This document shows, one piece after another, positions 51,788 through 63,623 of a DNA stretch of 64,000 nucleotides (the stretch's first letter is position 1; each line of letters begins with the position of its first letter). The stretch comes from Lepidostoma basale (lineage: Eukaryota > Arthropoda > Insecta > Trichoptera > Lepidostomatidae). Below the pieces are notes generated by a model, which made no database searches, had not been told where the DNA came from, and saw only the letters and a program-made list of their open reading frames with translations. Both the position numbers and the translations under genes were made by a program. Location of the stretch: the NCBI GenBank assembly GCA_022606425.2, contig JAHDVF020000008.1, positions 248,001 through 312,000 on the forward strand, written 5' to 3'.

Positions 51788-52842
51788 GGATACTTTTATG
51801 CCATTATAGTTATAATATGATTTTGGGCATATGAGTGCCACAGATAGCTTGAATGAAGCGCAATCGCGAAGTTTCGACAATTGTCGTCTTTGTGGATGCG
51901 CATTATCCACTAGATGTACGTGGTACGAAAACGATCCATGGTCTTCCGATGGACGATTATGTCGACCTTAAAATGGACGTTGTGCACGATAAGTTCGGCG
52001 AACCGAACCATGATTTTCAAAATACATTTTCCCAATTTGCAAGCGCTGTTCTGACGTCAGTCTATTAATGGTGAAATGGCAAAACGTACTGACTACAAAT
52101 CAACTGTTAACTGTCAAATTCACAGTCTGTAGAAACAATGTTGCTAGTTTAAAACCAAACCTCTAAAATAAAAGACTAGAATGCTTTTTAGGAAATAAAA
52201 TAATTTCACTATGAAATAATATTAGTCAATGAAAACGTATTTGGATTATACCACAGAAATGTTTATATATGAACCCCGGTATCACGCTGTTGCGAAATAA
52301 AACACTTATTTCTTTGACGTAGCTTCCCTATTCATATTGATTTATTTGTTCATCAAATGGAATTTATCAAATCGAATGAAAAACAGTCAACACTTTGTTT
52401 AGTTTAAATTATAGGCAATGTAGACTTGAATTTAAAAGACAAAAACTTTTAAAATTATTTTAGTCAGAAAACGTACAATTTATTTAATCATGTTTCTTCT
52501 ATAATATAAATCCCTTCTGCGGCTGACATTTTGGAATACAATTATGAACTTAAAAATAAAATATGTTACTATATTTGCGGAATGTCTTTGTATATATAAA
52601 ACGACACAAAGTAAAAAGGTTTGAGATAAACCCAAGCGGAGAAAAACTCTTACCGGGTTTTACAAGAACAGATTTGAAATCCATTTCACGATTCAAACGG
52701 ATGAAATCGTTTTTAAATTCCGAACTTTTAAAGTTGTTTCTTACTCGGATATTCGGTTATGAATGAGAGGAGAACTACAGACACCTCGCCTCAGTGCCGG
52801 ACCGCGACGTCAGAGAGCGGGAAATTAGTCGAAAATTAATAA
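51788..52842. other. Unique DNA
   Basis: No repeat family recognised. A 60-70 codon plus frame at 51853-52068 (MKRNREVSTIVVFVDAHYPL) has no known relative and no splice signals I trust. Confidence 0.3.
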
Positions 52843-53475
52843 AAGCCCAACATTCCAACTAACAGTAAGGTGAGAATATATAAAATCTGCGTAAGGCCTC
52901 TACTGACATTGAGGCCAGAGCGGATATCACAAGAACGAAGGCTCAAGTACAAGTGGCAGAGATGAGAACGCTGAGGATGATAGCAGGAAGGACTATTCGA
53001 GATAGGGTGAGGAACACGGCCATCCGCGAGATCTGTAAGGTGGAGGATGTCATGAGATGGGGCAGACAACGCAGAAGCCCAACATTCCAACTGACAGTAA
53101 GGTCAGAATATATAAAATCTGCATAAGGCCTCTACTGACATTGAGGCCAGAGCGGATACCACAAGAACGAAGGCTCAAGTACAAGTGGCAGAGATGAGAA
53201 CGCTGAGGATGATAGCAGGAAGGACTATTCGAGGTAGGGTGAGGAACACGGCCATCCGCGAGATCTGTAAGGTGGAGGATGTCATGAAATGGGGCAGACA
53301 ACGCAGAAGCCCAACATTCCAACTAACAGTAAGGTCAGAATATATAAAATCTGCGTAAGGCCTATACTGACATTGAGGCCAGAGCGGATACCACAAAAAC
53401 GAAGGCTCAAGTACGGGTGGCAGAGTTGAGGACGCTGAGGATGATAGCAGGAAGGACTATTCGAGATAGGGTGAG
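52843..53475 (+). repeat. 232-bp tandem repeat, 2.7 copies
   Basis: Units start AAGCCCAACATTCCAACT at 52843, 53075 and 53307, differ at few positions, and end GGGGCAGACAACGCAG. 232 is not a multiple of three, so the duplication shifts frame and arose after or during retrotransposition. Confidence 0.9.
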
Positions 53476-53705
53476 GTGATACTGAAATATATAATAGAGA
53501 GAAGATACTGGAATGGGCACTTGCAGAGGATTGATCCTCCCAGAATCCCACACGTTGTGGCGCATCAGATTCCTGCCGGCTGCCGTCCCCCCGGAAGACC
53601 GCCAAAGAGATGGAGAGATAATTGGAAGTCAACCTCCCAAGAGAGGCCAGCCTGATTTCAGGAAGAGACCAAAGGTCTATAAGGAGAAGAAGAAGAAGAA
53701 GTCTC
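52843..53705 (+). mobile_element. LINE-C-like 3' end with internal triplication
   Basis: A KVRIYKICVRPLLT-like block, then RDENAED-type relics of the KMRTLRMIAGRTIRDRVRN region, and at the end RYWNGHLQRIDPPRIPHVVA, GCRPPGRPPKRWRDNW and (GAA)n at 53684-53700. A 232-bp segment is repeated (52843, 53075, 53307). Confidence 0.8.
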
Positions 53706-53719
53706 TTATCTACATTAAA

Positions 53720-54235
53720 AAAAAAAAAACTATGGCAATGACATGTTTCGCCTTCATTATTAAATGTCATATATTTGGTAATAAGCTAACGTTTTCATTC
53801 GTATTAGTCATTAAATATGAAGTTTTACAAGAAATAATAATTAAGTTCCATTATATAATGTTGTTCTTGTTATATTGTGATTAAAACATTTTTTCATCAT
53901 TTTCAAAACATTCAAATTAAATTTTTTATTCAAATTATTCATTTTAAACACTGGACGCGTTATAAATATGTACTTTACAAACCACAATATGAAATATATG
54001 CTAAAGATCTATTATTGATCTGAAAAAAAAAACAATAAAGAAAAACATTCTTCATATTATCAATATGTAACGATAACAGATTAGTTTAAAGGGGTATTTA
54101 AATACAAATTTTGTTACCAAAAAGTGTTACCCAATAACATAAATCCGGAATCGTGGAATACGATGTTTTATTTAAAAATATTGAAACATTTGGGGGTGGT
54201 TCGAAATTTAGATACTGCTTTCAATATAAGTAACT
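53720..54235. other. AT-rich DNA with a family D relic
   Basis: ATGGCAATGACATGTTTCGC at 53731 recalls the outer family D arm. Otherwise nothing recognised. Confidence 0.3.
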
Positions 54236-54832
54236 AAATAACTAACTAACTAACCATCACGCCGTCTCCCCGAAGGGGTAGGCAGAAAAAATGGACTGCC
54301 ACACTTTTCTTTCCTGACATATTTCGCTTGCTTCCTCAACATTCATACATCGTGTCATGCACGCGCGTCGATTTCTCTGACTCCTCGCATGGCCGACATT
54401 CAATATTTGATTTATTTGATCGTGCCACGTTTTCCTCGGTCTTCCTCTATTTCTGGTTCCATTTACATCATTAACATATAATTTTTTTACCATTCTTTCT
54501 TCATTCATTCTTTCAATATGTCCAAACCATCTTGATGATCCTTTCATTATTTTGTTCATGACACCATCATTCGCACCGCATTCACTTTTTATATTTTCAT
54601 TCGGCACTCTATCATACACAGAGTATCCACACATTCTTCTAAGAGATCTCATTTCAACTGCATTTATTCTACTTTCATCCGTCTTTTGCCAGTTCCATGC
54701 TTCGCTTCCATACATAAGGGTCGGTAGAAGAACACCATTATGCACTGCCATTTTAGCTTTTTTTTTATAGGTTTTTGTTTGCGATGACAACTTAAAGAGC
54801 ACCATTCACTTTGTTGCCTGCCCCAACCCTTC
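54236..54832 (-). mobile_element. LINE-T 3' end, longest open frame
   Basis: An open minus frame of about 180 codons: KMAVHNGVLLPTLMYGSEAW, MRSLRRMCGYSVYDRVPNEN, IMKGSSRWFGHIERMNEERM, GRPRKTWHDQINQILNVGHA, CMNVEEASEICQERKVWQSI, FSAYPFGETA, then the hairpin and (AACT)n on plus. The best copy for a consensus of this end. Confidence 0.9.
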
Positions 54833-55784
54833 TTTCAATATCCCTCTCCACTCGCCCATCTCTTGTAAACATACTACCTTAATACACGAATACACAATAT
54901 AAGTATATTTTCGAAATACACTGTGATAAGCCGCACATGCCTTATTTTATGACTCTCATTGTGAATAGATTAGGTAATAAATCGGGATAAAAATATTTTT
55001 AGTCACAGGAACCGTCAACGTATTTTCATATCACAAATCGAGCACGACGTAAAAGTTTTCCGTTCGTATTTGAAATTCGTAATGAATGTGGAGTTTCTAA
55101 CAACTCCGTTTGCGTTGCGCCGCATGGCGAATGGACCAGTCACTTCTATACATTTTGATGAACCCTGAATACGAACAAACTTTGGCGCCGAACTCGGGTG
55201 CCACCTACCGTCGCAGGACTGCCGCGTGCGTTCTAATATTACTTGTAATTTCGTATTTAAATATGGAAACAAATGAACAGTGTTCTTATTTTTTTTTTAA
55301 ATAGTAAACCTTAAGAATAGGCAGGTACTCCAGAAATTAAACGGCAATGTTTTGTATTGCGTTATTGCATCCGGCACGGCCCTGCCCAAAACCCCGCCGA
55401 TATTACGGCATTTTACTTTAGTAACGTTTCATCAATTATACGGACGGGAAGCGGCGAAGTCTGCTAAGTTCAAAACTCCTTCCCCGGCATCTTCCGAGAT
55501 TCCAAACTTCATTTCTACTCTGTTCCCTATTCAGCTGGGCATATTCACTTTAACTCAATTCAGTATCAGAGGGTTGTGTTGCCGCGAATTTCCGAGAAAC
55601 AACTTAATAAGAGAACCTCCTGAACTGGTGCTGTTTACTAGCGATTCCAAGCCATGCATTGACTCGCGAGATAATGAAACAGTTTTCTTCATTCTTGATG
55701 TATACATAATAGAATAGTTAATACGAATAAAAACATCTGTATTCAAGAAGTTTTATTTTTCTTTAATAGATAATAAATAATTTT
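54833..55784. other. Unique DNA, partly GC-richer
   Basis: No repeat recognised at 55080-55560. Long frames on both strands (55015-55272 minus, 55352-55717 plus) show no domains. A CTGCGACGGTAGGTGG donor-like site on minus at about 55205-55220 makes a non-coding exon of the minus-strand gene conceivable. Confidence 0.3.
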
Positions 55785-56690
55785 TTAATAGATCTGACGA
55801 TCTGTGACACAGAAATCATGTCTCGTCGGATGATGAGATCCAGCTGTCCTTACATCTCTTAGGCGGTCTTCCAGGTGGGCGGTGTCCGGATGGGATTTCA
55901 TAAGCGGCTGTATATGCAAGTCTGTCACCATCCATTCGGGCTACATGGTCCCTCCAGTATCTTCTTCTGGATCTACTCCATTGAACGATATCCTCTATTT
56001 TGCAAGTTTTTATTATGTCTACGTTACGGACACGATCTCGGAGAGTTTTTCCAGTAATTGATCTCAGGATCTTCATCTCCGATGTTCTTAGTAGTCCCTT
56101 GGTTCGCACAGTGTCGGCCCGCGTCTCTACAGCGTACGTCATGATAGGTCGTACGCATGTTTTATAAATTCTGATCTTGCTGTCGATACGCATGTGCTTG
56201 TTCTTCCAGACCAGATTCTTCAGACATCCTGACACGGCAGAGGCTTTATTGGCTTGTTCTCGTACTTCTGTATAAAGGTCATTTTGGCTGCAGATCTCTA
56301 CTCCCAAATATCTGAAACTCACTACTTGCTCCACAGGTATATCATCAACAGTCAGCCATCTTGTAGGTTGCCTAGATATAGTGAGACTTTTTGTTTTTTT
56401 TACTAATATAGCCATCTTTAGCCTTTGTGATACTGTGTGGAATTGGTACAACATTCTTTGCAAGTCATCTTCAGACTCAGCTATTAATGCGGCATCGTCT
56501 GCATAGCAAATGACGTTCACAGTTTTACCGCCCATTTTATAACCTAGTCCCAAGCCAACTATCTCCTCTATGATTTCGTCCATAATAAGATTGAACAGAA
56601 AGGGGCTCAAACTATATCCCTATCTTATACCATTGCTTGCAGGAATTTTCCTAGACAGTTCATTGTCAACCTTAATTTTTGTTTTGTAAT
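55785..56690 (-). mobile_element. LINE-C with RT domain
   Basis: Open minus frame of 264 codons (55816-56610): MSPFLFNLIMDEIIEEIVGL, VNVICYADDAALIAESEDDL (catalytic YADD), KKTKSLTISRQPTRWLTVDD, RYLGVEIC, VRPIMTYAVETRADTVRTKG, RDHVARMDGDRL, GHRPPGRPPKRCKDSW. A frameshift or stop upstream at about 56611-56630 (a YGIR-like region) cuts off the rest of RT. Two C-terminal blocks match 35726-36238. Confidence 0.9.
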
Positions 56691-56754
56691 TGGTATAAAG
56701 ATTTTATTTTTTATTTTCATTTTTTAAAATGAATTTCTACCAAGAAATTTCAAT

Positions 56755-56905
56755 TAAAAATATTAATTATTTGAAGTTTTATTATATTTTATGTGAATGA
56801 CATGTTTCGCCAGTCTAAGGTTTTATAAAATATTTGATAATACCTTAGACACATGTCATTCGTATAAAATATAATACAACTTCTAGAAAACAGACGTTTT
56901 TATTT
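56755..56905. mobile_element. Family D foldback, degraded
   Basis: TGAATGACATGTTTCGCCAG with an inverse near 56850 (TACCTTAGACACATGTCATTC), and outer parts GAAGTTTTATTATATTTTAT and the inverse ATATAATACAACTTC. The CUGANGA side is lost in both arms. Confidence 0.55.
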
Positions 56906-57824
56906 ATTTTGCAGTTTTACATCATTGTTGAAGAAGCAATAGATAAAAGAAGAACTTAATTGTTAAGATTTTCTTCTTATTTTTGTTGCTCCTCTCCAAT
57001 CATAGATAACATCATGGCTATTTCTACCCTTGATACAAAAGCTATTAACAGTGATGTTGTGCTGCAACTGAATCACTCTCAAAGCTTTGTAGCCAAGATT
57101 TTGTACTTCTCTCGACACTTTTAGTTAATTTTGTTAAGGTCAGGGGTATTATAATGATTTTTAGACCCTTATAGCCGCGCCCTACCACCAGTACCCGAGC
57201 ACACATCCCGCACTCGAGCCGGCGACCCGCATTGCCAGTAATACATTCAGAAAAGGTAATAGTAAAATAATACGCCGATACCCAACCGTAAAACAGAGTT
57301 TACACGAAAATCGTTTCTCCACGAGGACTCCGAGAGTGCACAAACCCTTTTTATTCAAAGGACAGGCGGAACTACGGAACAGCACTAACAGTACTTAATA
57401 TCCTTTTAGTGGAATAATACGTCATCTGAATAAAATATCATGGACCACTCCCGTCAATTGTGTTTTTGGGAGAGGTTATCCCTGGCCAAATGTTATATTG
57501 TAATACGGCCGATCACGAGGGCCATAATACCACTCACTCGCCGGGAGCTACCCAAACACACAAATCCCTTTCGAAATGTTATTTTAATTTCCAACCAACA
57601 CCATGAAACTTTCACTAGGAACGATTCTAAGGAGCGCGGCAAAAGTTTAATAGATATAAAACTTTATACTCAATTTTATTATATTAACTGTTAAATTATA
57701 AAACTCTTCGGCCAAAATAATGGACTATTTAATTTTATAATAAAATAACTTTAACTGTTTTAATTTATTCCATAAAAAATTAGTCAATTGCATGTATTAT
57801 ATTCATTATTAATCCTTAGACCGC
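56906..57824. other. Unique DNA with a family B end
   Basis: 57170-57620 is GC-richer and not repeated. TTAACTGTTAAATTATAAAA to CAAAATAATGGACTA at 57683-57725 matches the family B outer end. Confidence 0.3.
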
Positions 57825-58210
57825 TAAATCAGTTTATTTCATCAATAGACATTAAAAAAATACTTTTTAAGGCATCTATTGAGAACAGATAAAATAATAT
57901 ATTGTGTATATATAGTATATACTACCAGAAACGCGTGAGAGATGGTTTGATATTAGGAAGACAGAATACTCTCCAGAATTAAGAGTATTTGCCTTCTGAA
58001 CGTACATTCACTAATATGAAAGACGTCGATCTCCGAGGAGACCGCGTTCAGTAGATTAATTGCTCTTTTCACCGGTGTCACCAGAGGCAGGTTGGTTCTG
58101 GCGGCCGGTAGGTAAAACAAACTATGCTGTCGCTATCGGAGATATCTATCAGGAAAAAAAAGCCGAACACCCTCCACCACGGTCGAGTTCTCGAAATATC
58201 GATAATATTT
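57825..58210 (-). mobile_element. LINE-F C-terminal fragment
   Basis: Minus strand, frameshifted: RQHSLFYLPAARTNLPLVTP, VKRAINLLNAVSSEIDVFHI, a QILLILESILSS-like end. Directly followed by the next copy. Confidence 0.65.
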
Positions 58211-58284
58211 ACTCTATCATTATCAATTGTCATTTTTTAATACACTTTTTTCATACACACCAAATCATTATAGCAAAAGTTGAT

Positions 58285-58690
58285 TATCAAATCAAATCAA
58301 ATCAGTTTATTTTCTCAAAAGATATTACAAACAACAATTATATTATAGTTTTAGGCATCTATTGAGAACAAGTAAAACATAAATAATATATAATACCAGG
58401 AACGCATGAGAGATGGTTCGACATTAGGAATACAAGATACTCTCCAAAGTCAAGAGTATTTGTCTTCTGAACGTACTTTCACGAATATGAAAGACATCGA
58501 TCTCCGAAGCGATCATGTTCAGCAGTTTGATTGCTCTCCCCACCGGCATCACCAGAGGCAGGTTGGTTCTGCATGCTGGGAGATAAAACAGTCTGTGCTG
58601 ACGCTGTCGAAGATAATCATCCGGAATATAAAGATTCAGTCCAAGATTTATTACAATCATGATCCTGGTGAGCACGACTTATTAATCTAA
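58285..58690 (-). mobile_element. LINE-F C-terminal fragment, open frame
   Basis: DDYLRQRQHRLFYLPACRTN, LPLVMPVGRAIKLLNMIASE, IDVFHIRESTFRRQILLTLE are open on minus (58424-58675). The 3' tail is TTTGATTTGATTTGATAATC at about 58288-58307. CR1/Jockey-like. Confidence 0.7.
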
Positions 58691-59115
58691 CTAAAATCCG
58701 TCATAGCGGGAAAAGAGTTAAGTATAAAATATGTGTTTAATCATTTGGCAGATAATACAACCCTCCAAATTTCGAGTATCAGTTCCATCTCTGAAGAAGG
58801 TCGTAAGTAATGACATTCTTCTTCGGAGGGTGTCCGGTGAAAAAATGTCATTACTTTGAGAGGTGTTTCTACTTGATATTAATTTGAAGATAAAAAGCTT
58901 GAATAAGTCTCCTGGAATCCGTAGTTTTTCTGTTTTGTGTACTTCAAGAGAACGACCCGCGCCCTGCAACACCTGCCCACGGGAAAAGCAAAGGACATTA
59001 AAATGAAAACTTTACCTCTTTTTTCATTCGTCAGGGATCGGATTCTTTCTGGAACAGCGATCTTGTAACACTGTGCAAAAATTTAACATCATATATTTTA
59101 CTTTTGATTTTTATT
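58691..59115. other. Spacer with a small hairpin
   Basis: AAGTAATGACATT (58806) and AATGTCATTACTT (58844) form an inverted repeat with a GC-rich loop. No other feature. Confidence 0.3.
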
Positions 59116-59232
59116 AACTAACGAACTTACTAAACATCACGCCGTCTCCCCGAAGGAGTAGACAGAAAAAATTGACTGCCACACTTTTCTTTCCTGACAT
59201 ATTTCTCTCGCTTCCTCAACATTCATACGCTT
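59116..59232 (-). mobile_element. LINE-T terminal fragment
   Basis: ACATCACGCCGTCTCCCCGA, AGGAGTAGACAG, about 60 bp of coding end, then cut. Confidence 0.65.
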
Positions 59233-59826
59233 GCACAATTATGCACTTTCTACATGCACACCTTAATGATATACGATATCTAAAAAGTCAACAATTAAAA
59301 TCTATGAGACTAAGTGGTAGTCTACGCGTATTTACTACATAAATTTTAAGTAAAAAAATAGTACTGTATTATATAACTCTGAACTTCTTTGCAAATTGAC
59401 ACTCAATACCCCTACATCTCGCACAAGACACACCGCAAGCCAAGTTTTCCATCTCCCTGTTTATCGCACTAACTACGCTCAAAGCGCGGCAATGTACAGT
59501 ATTTGAGACATTGATGTTTTCCATTTGAACGAAAAAACGATAGGAGCAACCTTTCGGCGTGGATGAGACCATAATTACATGATATTATAATATGTTACTT
59601 TTAATTTTGTTCTTATTTCTACTACTATAACTCTCATATGTTTAACTCTCAATCATTTTGTTTGACCATATTTTGCCTTAGCTTAAATTCAATTAACTGT
59701 TTATTGTATTTGTGGTAGCATGTAATTCACTTTATTTATTATTTTTCTTAATGTTTCTTAATTAATATATTGATATCGCTGTATGCTGCCCTTACTGAAT
59801 AAATAATAAATAAATAAATAAATATA
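59233..59826. other. AT-rich spacer
   Basis: No feature recognised; an (AAAT)n-like run at 59795-59822. Confidence 0.3.
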
Positions 59827-59985
59827 ACAGTTGGGCTGAAAAGTTCATAGGCTGACATAAAGATGGCGTCACTAGAATTAAATCCATGTGATTTTTAGTT
59901 AGTACCAACCTTCAGAAGATCTGTGTATACATTTTTCAGCTGTCGGACAATTGGTTCGTGAGATATAGCATTGTAAGTGAAATTG
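59827..59985 (+). mobile_element. Mariner end fragment, irritans type
   Basis: TA then ACAGTTGGGCTGAAAAGTTC, CATAAAGATGGCGTCACTAG, TTTTTAGTTAGTACCAACCT and TTTCAGCTGTCGGACAATTG: the terminal repeat and 5' untranslated region of irritans-group mariners as I know them. The transposase and the other end are absent. Unrelated to the two cecropia-type copies. Confidence 0.65.
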
Positions 59986-60735
59986 GGTTATGTGCCTTGC
60001 ATCAATTGATATTGACAGAATAACACGTTTTGCAATCATGTAATACACGTTCCAATTTAAATAAATTTGAAACGGGCACGATGTTATATACAATTTAATG
60101 CAACAGAAACGAATACATATCCTATTCTATCAAATATTCATTCCATATTACATATCAATGAACTGTGTAGTACCAGGGCAATTCGTTTTCACAGGTTGGA
60201 TAGAGACGCCCTTTGGTGTGTCAGGCTGTCTATTACCGCCGAGTATAGAATGCGTCTCGATCTATAGACAGACGTGCTCCATATTTTATGCAGCTTATGT
60301 CATGGAACCAATTTTATTACATTTTTGATTCGCCTTAAAAATTCAAGAGAATATCCCCTTCGACTCAATTGAATGCGGAATGGAATACAATATATGAAAT
60401 ATTTATATTGTCACTTTGAAATTTCAATAGAAACTTAGATGTAATATTGCACTCGAATGTATCATATATTAGTTTCCGTATTTCCCGTAACATATTTTAC
60501 TTTCTGTGAGAATTGTGTATCTTTCAGGTTGAATGCTTTATTGTGAAGAATCGGGGCCCTATTGATGTGCATTGTAGGAGAGATATCTTTCCATCCCTGT
60601 TATTCTCCGAAGTTAGAGATTAAGCTCTCAAAAGCATTTTTAATACGGCCCTTTGTAATTTTAGTTATCTTGAAAATTTATAAATATTTCTATCATAAAC
60701 TTATTGAAAGTTAAGGCATGAACACTGTGGAATTC
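59986..60735. other. Unique DNA
   Basis: No repeat or gene recognised. Confidence 0.3.
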
Positions 60736-60737
60736 CA

Positions 60738-61219
60738 TAGTAATCTACTTTGGGAATTAATTAAACATTGTTTAGACCACTTTTTTAATAAAAAAATATT
60801 AAAATACGCGACATGTTTCAGAGGATAATCTTCTGGTGTAAAAAATATAACAAAAACAAAACAAAGGAAGACTTGTGAAAAACGCATTTAAAATTCGATA
60901 CAAAAATAAAAAATTAAGTTTGGCTATTTGTTATAAGTAGGTACTAACAATTGTTTTTTAACAGTAAAATAATAAATGACATTAAATAATAATAATACGT
61001 GATGATAATATAATTTAGAAAAAACATACGTTTGAAAAGATATAATTTATATAGAAATTAATAAATAAATGATTAATTTGCATTTAATTGAATGATTAAT
61101 TATTAATGATAAATTGAAGATGGAAGTATCCTCTGAAACATGTCGTGTATTTAAATATTATTTTATTAAAAAAGTGGTCTAAACAATGTTTAATTAATTC
61201 CCAAAGTAGATTTCTATCA
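60738..61219. mobile_element. Foldback element, family F, with hammerhead-like relics
   Basis: Terminal inverted repeats of about 100 bp (60738-60838 and 61115-61219), starting ATCTACTTTGGGAATTAATT. Inside each, outward-facing TCCTCTGAAACATGTCG matches the GAAAC-AT-GTC half of a hammerhead. The CUGANGA side is CAGAAGA in the left arm and TTGAAGA in the right. The central 270 bp is AT-rich and non-coding. Confidence 0.7.
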
Positions 61220-61329
61220 TACTATTAGAAACTGTATCTTGTTAAAAAATAATTAGTAATAATTTTGTTTCAAACCCGAAAAATGGGTCTGGAGGGGCAC
61301 CCGAGTGATATAAGACCAATGTGACCACT

Positions 61330-61485
61330 AAAGCTACGATGGTAGGATGAAGTTGAGAGAAATGCAATTGCTACGAGTGTCAAGTTAAGGGTCGGAGCAG
61401 AGGACAGGGGGAGTCGGAGATGTGGAATAATGGAAGCTCAGGCTCGATATGGGCTGTAGGCCTATAGAAGAAGAGGAGAATAATA
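61330..61485 (+). mobile_element. LINE-D 3' end fragment
   Basis: GTCGGAGCAGAGGACAGGGG to GAAGCTCAGGCTCGATATGGGC corresponds to the RVEAEDRRSW and EAKARYGL end of LINE-D (50762-51343), followed by GAAGAAGAGGAG. Confidence 0.65.
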
Positions 61486-61678
61486 ATATTGTTTCAAGAA
61501 TTGCATCGAGAAGTGTATTAATTCGAATATAAACACATTTTGATGAAATCGTACGAAAAATCGAAAACGAAAAATCGTACTTTCACGTATAAATATGAAA
61601 TAATAATAGTTTTACGTAGTTTAGGTATATTTAGAATCACACGAATAATTATGTAATTATAAAATCTTAGTTTTTATA
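61486..61678. other. AT-rich spacer
   Basis: No feature recognised. Confidence 0.3.
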
Positions 61679-61975
61679 ACTAACTACCTAACCATCATGC
61701 CGTCTCCCCGAAGGGGTAGGCAGAAATAATGGACTGCTACACTAACCAATGCGGCACTCCATCCTTTTCTTTTCGCCCCCGCGGGAGACGCGGTGTGATG
61801 GGTTGCGAACCTCATTGCCACCAATAGGCATCTCCCGCGCACACATCGATCGTCCAACGTCCTCTAAACAAATCTAAATTTTTTTTAAATAAAATAATAC
61901 ATAATGTTCTTTTGGATGGTGCACATATTGTAGGCTGGACGATCCGGACTTTTGTTTTATTTTTAAATTTATATT
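61679..61975 (-). mobile_element. LINE-T-tailed SINE-like element
   Basis: Tail CCATCATGCCGTCTCCCCGA, body CCAATGCGGCACTCCATCC, CCCGCGGGAGACGCGGTGTG, ATAGGCATCTCCCGCGCACA, end GGACGATCCGGACTTTTG. Full length, about 300 bp. Confidence 0.8.
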
Positions 61976-62354
61976 TCACTGATCAATTGTTATATTAAAT
62001 ATAATAACTGTAATTAGGCACTTAAAATAATCCTACTCTAGCAAGAACTTCAAATAGTTATGAAATTTTGAATTTAATTTAATAAAAAAATTTACTTTAC
62101 CAATCCACCATTTAAAAAAAATACATTTAGTTTTTATAAATATTGTTAAATTTTTAATAAATCTTTCTTCTACATTCGCCATAACTTTATGTTACGATTC
62201 ATTGAACAATGTTTATTACTTTGTAAACAAAACTAACTTTATTAAAAAATATTAAAATACAATCATGTTCTAGACACAGAAGCCCTTCATCGGTGTTTTG
62301 AATATACAAGATAAATATTTAGTGTTGAATTAATCATTCTTAATAGATAATTTG
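61976..62354. other. AT-rich DNA with a hammerhead-like single arm
   Basis: At 62265-62312 the minus strand reads CCGATGAAGGGCTTCTGTGT and then CTAGAACATGATTG, similar in order to CUGAUGA, hairpin, GAAAC but degraded. No partner arm found. Confidence 0.3.
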
Positions 62355-62810
62355 AGAAATAATCAAACCAAATCAAATCAAATCAGTTTATGAACTTAAA
62401 AAAAAAATTACAAACGGCAAAATGTTTAAGGCATCTATTGAGTACAGGTAAAATAATATAAAAATACAACGTAATACCAGGAACGCATTAGACATGGCTC
62501 GACATTAGGGAGACAAGATACTTTCTAAAGTCAAGAGTATTTGTCCCCTGAACGTACCTTCACTAATATGAAAGACGTCGATCTCCGAAGAGACCGCGTT
62601 CAGCAGACTAATTGCTCTGCCCACCAGTGTCACCAGAGGCAGATTGGTTCTGGTGGCGGGTAGGTAAAACAATATGTGCTGTCGCTGTCGGAGAAATCTA
62701 TCAGAGACAAAAAGACCAACACCCTAGAGCACGGCCGAGTTCTCGAAATATCCCCTGATTAATTTAAAGAAATGGGTTATGAGATGCCCATCTCTTCGAA
62801 GCTGTAAAGA
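62355..62810 (-). mobile_element. LINE-F C-terminal fragment
   Basis: Minus strand, frameshifted: RFLRQRQHILFYLPATRTNL, VGRAISLLNAVSSEIDVFHI, then the 3' side with AAACTGATTTGATTTGATTT. The closest match to 20490-20980. Confidence 0.65.
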
Positions 62811-63623
62811 AATAATGATTGATTTACATCGATTTCTAGAGTATTATGAACATTTTATGAACCCCGTGTATGGTAATAAAAATAAGTTAAATATGTGCAA
62901 TGGTAACCATAAACATTAGTTTCCTGAATATATTTATTGTTTATTTATTATTACATTTAATATTACGGAATTTATGAAATTTCACCACGAAATAAGCCAA
63001 TGATATTGTTGGATAATAACGCACACTGAGTTGCATGAGAACATTATATTAATCTAAATACGATGGTTCGGGGTTGCGGTAATCAGATATTCATCTAACG
63101 CTGATTTTGAAAATAAATAGGATCAGAATAGTGGCGCGGAATTAAAGATAAATCTGGATTCCGGTCGACATCAATTTTCACAATGGTACATAAACTGAAT
63201 GGCGGTGTCTGGTCAGGACGGAATATTTAAATGTTATCCCGCTGTTCCATCTGCTCTATCGCTATTAGATACCTACCTGATCTGGTGGTCCATTACTCAT
63301 TACCTAAAGTGAATCAAGTTCGTATTGAAATGTGAGGTTGACTCCGCAAGAGCTCGTTAATAATGCTACTAGCATTAAAAATACGTATACACTCCCGGTA
63401 CAGAGCGAGGATAAATTGAAAATTAGGGAGTAATTTGCCAATTAATGCAAGTCGTACACGCCAATTCGGAACAGATCGCGTGATAAATTATTACGTGTTA
63501 CTGGAATACATCAAATATGAAATGCGGATTTAGTTTATTGCAGGGATTATCCGGGTGGTAGCTAGACAGGCAAAATGCTACATTTCTGATCAAGAATCAT
63601 AGATTATATTCTCAGCGTGACGA
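62811..63623. other. Unique DNA
   Basis: 63060-63600 is less AT-rich and free of the repeat families. No exon recognised. Confidence 0.3.

Noticed and set aside
51853..52068. Plus-strand ORF beginning MKRNREV as a gene
   Set aside because: Looks protein-like at its start but matches nothing I know and has no visible exon signals.
55015..55272. Minus-strand 85-codon ORF as an exon
   Set aside because: A donor-like site exists, but no acceptor or protein resemblance; kept only as a possibility in the region note.
55352..55717. Plus-strand 121-codon ORF as a gene
   Set aside because: No recognisable domain, no start context of note, and an equally long frame on the other strand close by.
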